Source: an uncultured Oscillospiraceae bacterium (GTDB lineage: Bacteria; Bacillota; Clostridia; Oscillospirales; Oscillospiraceae). From it: DNA of 64,000 bases. Location of the stretch: positions 1-64,000 of the forward strand of contig CAJUKT010000039.1 in the NCBI GenBank assembly GCA_910587255.1, read 5' to 3'. A model generated the notes under the pieces. The model was not told the DNA's origin. It saw only the letters and a program-made list of their open reading frames with translations, and did not search any database. The translations under genes were made by a program, and so were the position numbers. The number at the start of each line of letters is the position of its first letter. Position 1 is the stretch's first letter. This document shows positions 8,006 to 15,911 of the stretch, in pieces.

Positions 8006-8026
8006 GAAATAAAGGATGATTTACAA

Positions 8027-8215
8027 GTGATTGCAATTACAGCGGCAGAGAAGAAGGCCATCCGTGCGAAGTACCCGAACGTACATATCGTTCGCACAAT
8101 GCGGCAGGATTCAAAGAGACATCATTACTACATGGAGGAAGCTGGCGGAGCTATGCGTATGCTGCGGAGTATGCGCGGCCAGGACGTTCCGAAGGGTAAA
8201 CGAAAGGGAGTGTGA
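8027..8215 (+). CDS. Small conserved phage protein
   Basis: A 62-aa basic protein starting with GTG at 8027 behind AAAGGATG. It contains PNVHIVRTMRQDSKRHHYYMEE, a compact Arg/Lys/His-rich motif resembling small conserved hypothetical proteins of clostridial prophages, whose function is unknown. It is followed within a few bases by the metallophosphoesterase, so the two are likely co-transcribed. Composition suggests nucleic-acid binding, but nothing proves it. Confidence 0.65.
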   Translation: MIAITAAEKKAIRAKYPNVHIVRTMRQDSKRHHYYMEEAGGAMRMLRSMRGQDVPKGKRKGV

Positions 8216-8245
8216 GCCATTACCAGTACAGCAAGCTACGAAGAG

Positions 8246-9400
8246 ATGCGTGACATTGTGATTGGTAAGCTGGTTGACCGCACCATTGACGATGACTACG
8301 CAGAGCTTAGCGAGCGTCTGTTTGGTGAGGGAAACTGCTTTAATTCCAGTGAAGTCCGCAAGAGAATGTATGGCATGAAGGCCATCATTGACGCCATCGA
8401 GCGAGAGGGCGAGGAGGCTATACGCTCCACAGATAAGCTGTCAGAATACGACCGCAAGAAAATTGAGTTCCAGGTAGAGCGGCAGAAGTTCTTTGACCAA
8501 CGCAACGCTTTCAATAAGCTGGTTCGTGAGCGCTCGCGGCAGGAGGAATTGAACGAAATTTTGGTTGCGGCAATACAGTCCGGTAACCTGCTGCAACTGA
8601 ACTATGAGTATCATGAGGTCATTCCGTCAGACAACGACCTACTGGTCAGCCTGAACGATATCCACTATGGAGCCACAGTAAACAATTACTGGAATACATA
8701 CAACTCCGATATTTGCAGAGAGATGATGCGTAGGTATCTCGACAATGTTATCCAGATTGCGCATACACACGGAAGTGAGAATTGCGTTGTCTGGGCAAAC
8801 GGAGACGAGATTTCCGGCAACATCCATAAGTCCATCACCGTGACCAACAAAGAGAATGTCATTGAACAAATCAAGGGCGTTTCTGAGTTAATTGCGGAGT
8901 TCATCGCCGAACTGAGCAAGCATTTCGCAACGGTCACATTTGTGAGTGTCGCAGGTAACCACAGCAGGCTCGACCCCAATAAAGACAATGCGTTGGTAAG
9001 CGAGAGGCTGGACGACCTCATTGAGTGGTATCTGGCCGCACGCCTGCAGAGCTTTGAGAATGTTATCATCGGCGGTGGCGAGAAGGTGGATGAGACGATG
9101 TACCTCATTGATGTGCGCGGCAAGACCTACTGCGGCGTGCATGGTGATTTCGATGGTTCGCCAAGCAAAATCCAAGCGCTGCAGACGATGGCACGCAAGC
9201 CGTTGTATGCCGTTTTGTCCGGTCACCTGCATCACTGCAAGATGGATGATGTTCAGGGAATCAGGACTATCATGGCAGGTAGTTTCTTGGGTATGGACGA
9301 CTACTGTGTGCAGAAACGTATCTATGGCAGGCCAGAGCAAATGGTCTGCGTATGTGATGAAACCGGCGTGCGGTGTTCATACAATGTAGGTCTGAATTAA
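8246..9400 (+). CDS. Calcineurin-like metallophosphoesterase
   Basis: A 384-aa two-metal phosphoesterase. The family motifs appear in order: NDIHYG (D-x-H), ANGDEI (GD), AGNHSR (GNH), GVHGDF and SGHLHH (GH-x-H). The 110 residues before the first motif are highly charged and helical, perhaps a coiled-coil or DNA-contact region. Phage relatives are usually called exonuclease or DNA-repair phosphoesterases, so a nuclease role in DNA processing is likely but not shown. ATG at 8246 has only a weak GAAGAG upstream. A start nine codons earlier (ATT at 8219) would sit eight bases behind GGGAGTG at 8206, so translation may begin there with a rare start codon. A terminator at 9411 closes the operon. 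Confidence 0.85.
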   Translation: MRDIVIGKLVDRTIDDDYAELSERLFGEGNCFNSSEVRKRMYGMKAIIDAIEREGEEAIRSTDKLSEYDRKKIEFQVERQKFFDQRNAFNKLVRERSRQEELNEILVAAIQSGNLLQLNYEYHEVIPSDNDLLVSLNDIHYGATVNNYWNTYNSDICREMMRRYLDNVIQIAHTHGSENCVVWANGDEISGNIHKSITVTNKENVIEQIKGVSELIAEFIAELSKHFATVTFVSVAGNHSRLDPNKDNALVSERLDDLIEWYLAARLQSFENVIIGGGEKVDETMYLIDVRGKTYCGVHGDFDGSPSKIQALQTMARKPLYAVLSGHLHHCKMDDVQGIRTIMAGSFLGMDDYCVQKRIYGRPEQMVCVCDETGVRCSYNVGLN

Positions 9401-9410
9401 GCAACCCTTC

Positions 9411-9438
9411 AAGGGCTGTCCCGCAAAGGACAGCCCTT
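9411..9438 (+). terminator. Rho-independent terminator before tRNA cluster
   Basis: AAGGGCTGTCC (9411-9421) pairs with GGACAGCCCTT (9428-9438) around CGCAAA, followed by TCTATATT. It separates the phosphoesterase from the tRNA genes, which begin eight bases later. Confidence 0.75.
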
Positions 9439-9445
9439 TCTATAT

Positions 9446-9521
9446 TACTCTTTAGCTCAGTTGGCAGAGCACTCGACTGTTAATCGAGAGTGCGCAGGTT
9501 CGAGCCCTGCAGGAGGAGCCA
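9446..9521 (+). tRNA. tRNA-Asn(GTT)
   Basis: Complete cloverleaf with D stem GCTC/GAGC, anticodon loop CTGTTAA (anticodon GTT), T arm GCAGG-TTCGAGC-CCTGC and encoded CCA. The acceptor stem has one A-G mismatch at its second pair, which may indicate relaxed selection. First of six phage tRNAs. Confidence 0.9.
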
Positions 9522-9525
9522 TTAT

Positions 9526-9602
9526 GGTGCCATCGACGAACTGGATAAGTCGCCACCCTCTCAAGGTGGAGGTTGTGGGTTCGAGCCCCACTGGCATCAC
9601 CA
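9526..9602 (+). tRNA. tRNA-Glu(CTC)
   Basis: Acceptor GGTGCCA pairs with TGGCATC (one G-T wobble), anticodon stem CCACC/GGTGG, loop CTCTCAA with anticodon CTC (codon GAG), T arm GTGGG/CCCAC, encoded CCA. The D stem is only three pairs. Glu is inferred from the anticodon; the identity is a little less certain than for the others. Confidence 0.8.
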
Positions 9603-9605
9603 CAT

Positions 9606-9691
9606 GGGAGAGTGGTAGAGCGGTCAATTACACCTGATTGTAAATCAGGCGCTTTCGAGCTTCGGTGGTTCAAATCCATCCTCTCCCACCA
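9606..9691 (+). tRNA. tRNA-Tyr(GTA)
   Basis: Acceptor GGGAGAG/CTCTCCC, anticodon stem CCTGA/TCAGG with loop TTGTAAA (GTA), and the long variable arm expected for bacterial tRNA-Tyr. CCA is encoded. Confidence 0.95.
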
Positions 9692-9695
9692 ATAC

Positions 9696-9771
9696 TGCGT
9701 GGTAGAGCAGCGGTTAGCTCAGCGGCCTCATAAGCCGTTGGTCATGGGTTCAAATCCCATCCCCGCAACCA
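9696..9771 (+). tRNA. tRNA-Met(CAT)
   Basis: Acceptor TGCGTGG/CCCCGCA (one mismatch), anticodon loop CTCATAA (CAT), T arm ATGGG/CCCAT, encoded CCA. The first acceptor pair is intact (T-A), so it is not initiator-like. A CAT anticodon could also be a lysidine-modified Ile tRNA; Met elongator is the simpler reading. Confidence 0.85.
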
Positions 9772-9774
9772 TTT

Positions 9775-9851
9775 GGCTATATAGTTCAGTTGGTCAGAAC
9801 GCCAGCCTGTCACGTTGGAGGTCGCCGGTTCGAGCCCGGCTATAGTCGCCA
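9775..9851 (+). tRNA. tRNA-Asp(GTC)
   Basis: Acceptor GGCTATA/TATAGTC, D stem GTTC/GAAC, anticodon loop CTGTCAC (GTC), T arm GCCGG/CCGGC, discriminator G and encoded CCA. Confidence 0.93.
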
Positions 9852-9856
9852 TTTAT

Positions 9857-9933
9857 GCCTTGGTAGCTCAGTTGGTAGAGCGGTAGGTTGAAGCCCTACG
9901 CCTGCGGAGGTTCGACTCCGTCCCGAGGCACCA
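9857..9933 (+). tRNA. tRNA-Phe(GAA)
   Basis: Acceptor GCCTTGG/CCGAGGC, D stem GCTC/GAGC, anticodon stem GTAGG/CCTAC with loop TTGAAGC (GAA), encoded CCA. The T stem has one A-G mismatch. Last of the cluster, 29 bp before the second recombinase gene. Confidence 0.9.
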
Positions 9934-9961
9934 CAATTTAAGAGAAAGCGAGGTGACTTTG

Positions 9962-10996
9962 ATGCCAAGAAAGACCAAACAGAATGATATCACAAGCCCT
10001 GAGCTTTTGAGCCAAGTCAATCCAGACAATATGCGGCTGAAGCAGGACTTCCTGGATTATCTCAGGTCTGTTCAGCGCAGCCCCAAAACGATTGCTGGGT
10101 ATGACAATGATATCGACATTTTCTGGGTGTGGAACTTGACCCACAACAACAACAAGTTCTTTCCAAAGATTACAAAGAGGGATTATGCGTCCTATCAGAG
10201 TTGGCTCATCAATGAGAACGGGAACTCTCCTGCCCGTGTGAGACGACTGAAATCCGCTATCTCGTCCATGAGTAACTTTGTGGCAAATATGCTGGACGAC
10301 GAGGACGAGTTCAAAGACTTCCGCTCCGTTGTTCGTAAGGTTGAGAATCCAGCCATGCAGCAGGTCAGAAAGAAGACCGTATGGAGCGACGAAGCCATGG
10401 ACGAGCTGCTCAATAAGTTGAGTGAAAGCGGTCAGCATAAGAAGGCGTGCGCTCTTGCCCTTGCGATGTGCAGCGGCAGACGTAAAGCAGAGTTATGCAG
10501 GTTCCGTGTGGATGATTTCAAGGAAGAGAATCTTGTGTGTGGCGGTGCACTCTATAAAACGAGTGAGCCAATCCAGACCAAAGGATTTGGCCTTGGTAAG
10601 TTCATTCACTGTTACACGCTGGCAAAGAAGTTCCAGCCGTTTTTTGACGCATGGATGAATCAGCGCAAAGAACTTGGTATTGAGAGCGAGTGGCTATTCC
10701 CTGCCGCTGGAAACCCAAATGAGCAAATGGGCGACACCACGCTGAATAGCTGGGCGAACACTTTCAGTCGTATGACAGGTGAAGACTTTTACTGGCACAG
10801 TCTTAGACACTACTTTACTACGCACCTCGCAAAGCTCGGACTGCCGGACAATGTCATTCAGGAGATTGTCGGGTGGGAATCGGCCGATATGGTGCGTGTC
10901 TACAAAGACATGAGCGCAGAGGAGCAGATTTCTCAATACTTCGATGAGAATGGAGAAATCAAAGCAGATGCGCAGAAGTCTCTTGCAGACCTGTAA
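9962..10996 (+). CDS. Second tyrosine recombinase, XerD-like
   Basis: A 344-aa protein with two recombinase domains. The N-terminal core-binding (SAM-like) domain covers about residues 25-120 (DYLRSVQRSPKTIAGYDNDI). The catalytic domain shows Arg in SGRRKAELCR, His and Arg in HSLRHYF, GW in VGWESADM and the nucleophile Tyr in VYKDM. ATG at 9962 is spaced correctly behind GCGAGG; the in-frame GTG at 9953 overlaps that site. It lies between the tRNA cluster and the HU/terminase genes, inside the late module rather than at an edge. Two roles are possible: integrase next to tRNA-derived attachment DNA, or resolution of phage genome dimers before packaging. With another recombinase at 1873, the division of labour is open. 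Confidence 0.9.
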   Translation: MPRKTKQNDITSPELLSQVNPDNMRLKQDFLDYLRSVQRSPKTIAGYDNDIDIFWVWNLTHNNNKFFPKITKRDYASYQSWLINENGNSPARVRRLKSAISSMSNFVANMLDDEDEFKDFRSVVRKVENPAMQQVRKKTVWSDEAMDELLNKLSESGQHKKACALALAMCSGRRKAELCRFRVDDFKEENLVCGGALYKTSEPIQTKGFGLGKFIHCYTLAKKFQPFFDAWMNQRKELGIESEWLFPAAGNPNEQMGDTTLNSWANTFSRMTGEDFYWHSLRHYFTTHLAKLGLPDNVIQEIVGWESADMVRVYKDMSAEEQISQYFDENGEIKADAQKSLADL

Positions 10997-11016
10997 GTGA
11001 AGGGCGGTGTAAAAGG

Positions 11017-11325
11017 ATGGACATTAAAAGGAGTGACCTAATTCAGCAGCTTGTTGAGAAAGGCTATACAAAGAAAGCAGCAACAAGTATTGTTGATGAC
11101 TTCGTCTGCACCATACTGGAGAACCTCGAAAATGGTAACACGGTTTCAATTCGTAACTTTGGCTGTTTCGACATCCTCGAACGCAAAGCCAGAAGCTGCC
11201 CAAACCCGCAGACAAAAGAGCGTGTGGATATTCCCGCACATTGGGTTCCACGGTTTTATCCTGGCAATGGGATGCGTCGTGCGGTGAAGGTATGGGAGGA
11301 CAACATGAAAAGGGGGTTGGTGTAA
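11017..11325 (+). CDS. HU/IHF-family DNA-binding protein
   Basis: A 102-aa DNA-bending protein. It follows the HU/IHF pattern: helical N terminus (KRSDLIQQLVEKGYTKKAA), the NGNTVSIRNFGCFDILERKAR beta-saddle, and a beta-arm with a Pro-containing tip (CPNPQTKERVDIPAHWVPRFYPG), ending in a C-terminal helix. It would dimerise and bend DNA, possibly for packaging or recombination; it sits between a recombinase and the terminase genes. SPbeta encodes an HU-like protein (YonN) in the equivalent place. The stop codon abuts the TTG start of the next gene. Confidence 0.92.
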   Translation: MDIKRSDLIQQLVEKGYTKKAATSIVDDFVCTILENLENGNTVSIRNFGCFDILERKARSCPNPQTKERVDIPAHWVPRFYPGNGMRRAVKVWEDNMKRGLV

Positions 11326-12390
11326 TTGGCTGATACCCCTAAGAGACGTAAATTAGAAAAGACGGCGGACACCGTTCAGGCCGCAACAACAGGTCAGAAG
11401 TATTACTGTTGCAGGTGTGGTACAGCATATAGCAGACGAAAGGGGTACTTTCCCGTCAGCCATAGCCCAATGTATCGTAAGTCCGGGTATCTTCCTTGGT
11501 GTAATGATTGCGTTGAGGAGATGTACGACACATATCGAAGTGAACTTGGCGACAAAGATGCCATGCGCAGAATGTGCATGAAGTTTGACCTGTATTGGGA
11601 TGATGCAATTTATGACATGGTGGATAAGACCGTCGGCGTTCAATCACGCATCAAGTCCTACATAGGAAAGACAAACCTCACACGTTATATCGACAAGACT
11701 TTCGACGACACGATTGCCAAAGAGGAAGCAGAAGCGGCAAAACGTCCACAGTATCTTGATGACGAGGATATGGTCGAAGAGCCGATTGTTGATATTCCAG
11801 AGGACGTTGAGATTCCAGAGGAGATTCGCCTGTTCTGGGGTTCTGGGTATAGTCCAAAAATGTACGAGGAACTTGAGGAACGGCGCCACTATTGGCTTGG
11901 CAAGTATCCGAAAGACTTTGTACCTGACATTGGCACAGAGACTCTTATCCGCCAGATTTGCGGCTTAGAGGTCGATATTGCCCACGACCGTGCGGCTGGC
12001 CGCAGTGTTGAGAAAAACGTGAAGGCACTCAACGATTTGCTCGGAAGTGCCAATCTGAAACCTGTCCAGCAGAAGGACATGATGGTTGATACCGACCTGG
12101 AGAATATGCCGCTTGGTGTTGGCATCCAAAAGTGGGAAAATGCCCGCCCACTGCCGACTACACCAGATGAATTGAAAGACCAGAGTGGCATCATCCGAAA
12201 CGTGACCACTTGGTTCCTGGGCCACGCCTGCAAAATGGTTGGGTTGAAAAACAGCTATTGCCAAATGTACGAGGACGCTATCAATAAATACAGGGTTGAG
12301 TTCCCAGAGTACGCGGAAGAAGACAATGATAGCTTCCTGACTGATATCTTTGGTGACGCTGGCCAGAGTGAGGTCAGCAGTAATGAATGA
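11326..12390 (+). CDS. Putative terminase small subunit
   Basis: A 354-aa protein starting with TTG at 11326, immediately after the HU stop, with a GGGGG-rich ribosome binding site inside the HU gene. Residues 25-70 form a Cys cluster (CCRCG ... CNDC) that looks like a zinc finger. The middle is acidic (DDEDMVEEPIVDIPEDVEIPEE) and the C terminus is helical. It ends inside the start of the large terminase gene, the usual place for the small, DNA-recognising subunit, and its length and zinc finger fit this role in some clostridial phages. The call is by position; no family signature was recognised. Confidence 0.65.
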   Translation: MADTPKRRKLEKTADTVQAATTGQKYYCCRCGTAYSRRKGYFPVSHSPMYRKSGYLPWCNDCVEEMYDTYRSELGDKDAMRRMCMKFDLYWDDAIYDMVDKTVGVQSRIKSYIGKTNLTRYIDKTFDDTIAKEEAEAAKRPQYLDDEDMVEEPIVDIPEDVEIPEEIRLFWGSGYSPKMYEELEERRHYWLGKYPKDFVPDIGTETLIRQICGLEVDIAHDRAAGRSVEKNVKALNDLLGSANLKPVQQKDMMVDTDLENMPLGVGIQKWENARPLPTTPDELKDQSGIIRNVTTWFLGHACKMVGLKNSYCQMYEDAINKYRVEFPEYAEEDNDSFLTDIFGDAGQSEVSSNE

Positions 12391-14131
12391 GAAGCAGGCA
12401 AGGCGTGAACGTGTATTAGAGGGCATGGCAATCTGGGGGAGCTATTACAGAGAGAACATCGACGTATTTGTAAAGGAGTACCTCGGTATCACATACCTCA
12501 AATGGTATCAGTACGCTGTGTTGTGCCTGATGAACGCCAATGTCATCTTCCTATGGATTGCATCCCGTGGTATGGGCAAAACATTCATCACAGCAATATT
12601 CTCTTGCGTTAGATGCATCCTCTATCCTGGCAGCAAGGTCGTTCTCACATCCGGCACAAGAGGTCAGGCGCTTCAGATATTGGAGAAGATTCAAACGGAA
12701 CTCATTCCACGCTCTCCAAATCTGAAGAATGAAATAGACTTCAAAGAAACAAAGTTCTCAGGCCAGGATGCAAAGATAATGTTCAAGAATGGCAGCTATA
12801 TCAAGGTTGTTACAGCGGCGGATACTGCCCGTGGTAACAGAGCGAACCTCCTTGTTGTGGACGAGTTCCGGCTCGTGAAGCAGGATACTATCAGCACGGT
12901 TCTGAAGAAGTTCCTGACAGAACGGCGTGAGCCTCCATATTCAGAACTCACAAAGGAAGAAGTACAACTGGAACGTGCCAAAGAGCCAAATATGCAGTTC
13001 TACCTTTCTTCTGCGTTTTTCAAAGACCATTGGTCTTATTTGCAAATGTTGTCAAACTTCCGCACCATGCTCAATGGAGGGCGTGGTGCATTTGTATGTG
13101 GGTTCCCATATGAGCTTGCTATTCAAGAGGGGCGTATGTTCCGTGAGGACGTTGAGAGCGATATGCTTGAGGCGGACTTTAATGAGCTGAAGTTCAAGAT
13201 GGAGATGGAGGCTATGTGGCTTGGAGGCGAGGTTGGAGCGTTCTTCAACTTTGACAGTATCTCAAAGTCGCGCCACATCAAATACCCGATGCTCCCAGAT
13301 GAGCTGTCACTGAAAGTTGGCAACAGCCAGAAGGTCAAGATACCTCCAAAGCAGCTTGGAGAGAAACGTATCTTGTCTGCGGATATCGCTTTGATGTCGA
13401 GCAAAAAGCACAACAACGACGCAACGGCCGTCTTTGTGAATCAGATGCTACCAACAAAGGCTGGGCGATACACGAGCAATATTGTGTACTGTGACACGTT
13501 TGAAGGTTTGCATACTGGAGACCAAGCGCTCGTGATACGAAAGCTGTATGATGAGTTTGCCTGCGATTATATCGTGCTTGACTGTAATGGTCTTGGCCTT
13601 GGTGTTTACGACGCACTTGTCCGTGATATGGTTGACCCAGATAGCGGAGAGATATACCCTGCGCTGTCATGCTATAACAACCCAGAGATGGCAGAGCGAT
13701 GCACTGTAAAGGGTGCAGATAAGGTGATTTGGGCAATCAAGGCTACGCCAGCACTCAACTCTGAGTGCGCCGTTCTTCTTCGTGAAGGATTCAGGAGTGG
13801 AAAGATACGGCTGCTTGTCACAGAGTACGATGGAGAAACGTTGCTATCTGATATTAAAGGGTACAGTTCCCTTACTCCATCAGAAAAGATAAAGCTGCAA
13901 ATGCCATATGTGCATACAACACTGCTGATTGATGAGCTCGTCAATCTGCAGCACGAGGAGTCCGGCGGTCGTGTCAGGATGTTTGAAAAAACGGGTAGAC
14001 GAAAAGACCGTTACTCCAGTTTGAGCTATAACTACTATGTCGCAACGCAGCTCGAAAGCAAGCTGGGGCGGCATAGGGTGGCAAATTATGACGACAACAT
14101 CTTCATATTCAAGCCTCCAAAAATCAAGTGA
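12383..14131 (+). CDS. Terminase large subunit
   Basis: A 582-aa packaging motor. ATG at 12383 overlaps the previous gene by eight bases and follows TGAGGTC; the longer frame is not supported. The ATPase domain has Walker A WIASRGMGKTF and Walker B NLLVVDEFRL. The C-terminal RNase-H-like nuclease shows the first acidic residue in RILSADIALM and a second in YIVLDCNGLG. It binds the portal and pumps DNA into the prohead, cutting at the end. It is followed by the portal gene after 18 bases, the standard order. Confidence 0.93.
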   Translation: MNEKQARRERVLEGMAIWGSYYRENIDVFVKEYLGITYLKWYQYAVLCLMNANVIFLWIASRGMGKTFITAIFSCVRCILYPGSKVVLTSGTRGQALQILEKIQTELIPRSPNLKNEIDFKETKFSGQDAKIMFKNGSYIKVVTAADTARGNRANLLVVDEFRLVKQDTISTVLKKFLTERREPPYSELTKEEVQLERAKEPNMQFYLSSAFFKDHWSYLQMLSNFRTMLNGGRGAFVCGFPYELAIQEGRMFREDVESDMLEADFNELKFKMEMEAMWLGGEVGAFFNFDSISKSRHIKYPMLPDELSLKVGNSQKVKIPPKQLGEKRILSADIALMSSKKHNNDATAVFVNQMLPTKAGRYTSNIVYCDTFEGLHTGDQALVIRKLYDEFACDYIVLDCNGLGLGVYDALVRDMVDPDSGEIYPALSCYNNPEMAERCTVKGADKVIWAIKATPALNSECAVLLREGFRSGKIRLLVTEYDGETLLSDIKGYSSLTPSEKIKLQMPYVHTTLLIDELVNLQHEESGGRVRMFEKTGRRKDRYSSLSYNYYVATQLESKLGRHRVANYDDNIFIFKPPKIK

Positions 14132-14149
14132 GAAAGGTGGTGATACCGA

Positions 14150-15676
14150 ATGGGCAATAGGAATAGCAGAGGGGCAAATGCTGATATTCCACGAAGAAGT
14201 GTAAGTAAACTGACTGGCGATTCTGTTGGAATGATTGGGATTTCACATCGGTTTGCTGTGTTGAACAAATTGATTACCAGAGACCTGAACAATAATACAA
14301 GCACGCCAACATTTACTCTGTATAGCAAAGACAACATCACAGAGTATTTGAAGAACCCATATACCTATCAACAGCAACTTCGTAATGCAGTTACATACAT
14401 CTATGGTGCAAGCCCACATTTCAGACGGCTCATCCAGTATTTCACCGGCCTCTCTGATTTGGCCTACGTTGTGTCACCTTACAAGATTGACCCAAAGACC
14501 GTAAATCCGAAATCCATTAGCAGAAATTATCGGAAGACGCTGAATGCGTTGTCATCTATGAATGTGCGTACACAGTTTCCTAAGATTCTGACTGTGTGTT
14601 TGCGTGAGGATACGTTCTACGGGACAATGTGGGTGACGAATGACAGCATCACAATCCAACAGCTCCCGCCTGACTATTGTGGCATTTCCACGATTGAGGG
14701 TAATGTGCTGAACGTTACATTTGACTTCTCCTACTTTGACGGTCATTCACAGTATCTCGAATACTATCCGTCTGAGTTCCAGACGAAGTACAGCGCATAC
14801 CAGAGCGACAGACGAGGTATGCGGTGGCAGGAGCTTGATTGCCCAACATCGTTTGCTATCAAGTGTAACGACGACATTTTGGACTACTCACTTCCTCCGT
14901 TTGCAGGAATACTGCGAGAGGTTTATGACCTTGAGGATTATAAGCAGTTGAAGCTCACAAAGACAACGCTTGAGAATTACGCCATGTTGGTTATGACCAT
15001 CGGTATGAATGAGGATGGTGAGTGGCAGATTGACTTGGACAAAGCGAAAGAGTTCTGGCGCAATCTGGACAGTGTACTGCCAGAGGAGATTGGTTCCGTT
15101 TTGACGCCAATGCCTATCAATAAAATCAGTTTTGAAAAGTCAAACACAGGTGATACAGACACGATTGCAGAAGCAGAGAGAAATCTGTTTAGTGCGGCCG
15201 GCGTTTCTTCCCTGCTTTTCAACAACGATAAGGCATCCGCGAATGCGTTGGTTCTGTCCATCAAGGCAGACCAAGCAATGACGTTTGGTATAGTCAAGAG
15301 TATCGAGGATGCGGTAAACCGTTTCCTTCAGGCGCAGAGCTACGGGAAGAATTTCAAGGTGACATTCCTTGATTGTAGCCCGTTTAACCGGAAAGAGCTT
15401 GCTGAGTCTTATCTGAAAGCCTGCCAATATGGCATCCCAATGATAAGTTACTATGCGGCGACACAGGGCCTCAATCAATCCGAGTTGGATTGTATGAGCT
15501 TCTTGGAGAACGATGTTTTGGGTCTGAATGAGATGTTTAAGCCATTACAGAGTTCTTCTACCATTGGCACATCTTCAAGCGATAATGGTGACGGTGCAAC
15601 GGATGAAGGCGGTGCTCCACCAAAAGATACGGATGAGTTGAGTGAGAGCGGAGAACAGAACAGAGAGGACGCATAA
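14150..15676 (+). CDS. Portal protein
   Basis: A 508-aa protein directly downstream of the large terminase. Features of phage portals are present: an N-terminal wing-like region, a central helical segment (LEDYKQLKLTKTTLENYAMLVM), the SAAGVSSLLFNNDKASANALVLS segment and a Ser/Asp/Glu-rich disordered C-terminal tail (from about residue 470). It forms the dodecameric ring through which DNA enters and to which the tail connector attaches. ATG at 14150 follows AAAGGTGG. Assignment rests on position, length and these features. Confidence 0.85.
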   Translation: MGNRNSRGANADIPRRSVSKLTGDSVGMIGISHRFAVLNKLITRDLNNNTSTPTFTLYSKDNITEYLKNPYTYQQQLRNAVTYIYGASPHFRRLIQYFTGLSDLAYVVSPYKIDPKTVNPKSISRNYRKTLNALSSMNVRTQFPKILTVCLREDTFYGTMWVTNDSITIQQLPPDYCGISTIEGNVLNVTFDFSYFDGHSQYLEYYPSEFQTKYSAYQSDRRGMRWQELDCPTSFAIKCNDDILDYSLPPFAGILREVYDLEDYKQLKLTKTTLENYAMLVMTIGMNEDGEWQIDLDKAKEFWRNLDSVLPEEIGSVLTPMPINKISFEKSNTGDTDTIAEAERNLFSAAGVSSLLFNNDKASANALVLSIKADQAMTFGIVKSIEDAVNRFLQAQSYGKNFKVTFLDCSPFNRKELAESYLKACQYGIPMISYYAATQGLNQSELDCMSFLENDVLGLNEMFKPLQSSSTIGTSSSDNGDGATDEGGAPPKDTDELSESGEQNREDA

Positions 15677-15677
15677 A

Positions 15678-15854
15678 ATGGGTAACTTTATTTATGTGTT
15701 CAGCGTCGAGAGCAGGGACAAGCTCATTGCGATGCAGTATGCGTTGCTAAAGAGCGACGAGGCGAGGCACGTTTTTGTGTTTCTGAACAAAGAGCGACAG
15801 GACTTTTCGTGTGACGATGTCACATATGCGATGTCTGATACGCTCACATTTTAG
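15678..15854 (+). CDS. Small phage protein after portal
   Basis: A 58-aa protein (MGNFIYVFSVESRDKLIAMQ ...) with ATG at 15678 behind AGAGAGGA, three bases after the portal stop. It alternates beta and helical segments, with no motif recognised. Small proteins of this kind between portal and protease are common in siphophages. A hairpin follows immediately. Confidence 0.7.
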   Translation: MGNFIYVFSVESRDKLIAMQYALLKSDEARHVFVFLNKERQDFSCDDVTYAMSDTLTF

Positions 15855-15878
15855 CCCGCATGAGTCACATCGTGCGGG
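15855..15878 (+). terminator. Hairpin between portal operon and protease
   Basis: CCCGCA (15855-15860) pairs with TGCGGG (15873-15878) around a 12-base loop. Only a short TCTTAC follows, so it may be an attenuator or processing site rather than a full terminator. Confidence 0.45.
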
Positions 15879-15911
15879 TCTTACTATGTCCAGAAGGTGG
15901 TGAACTGTGAT

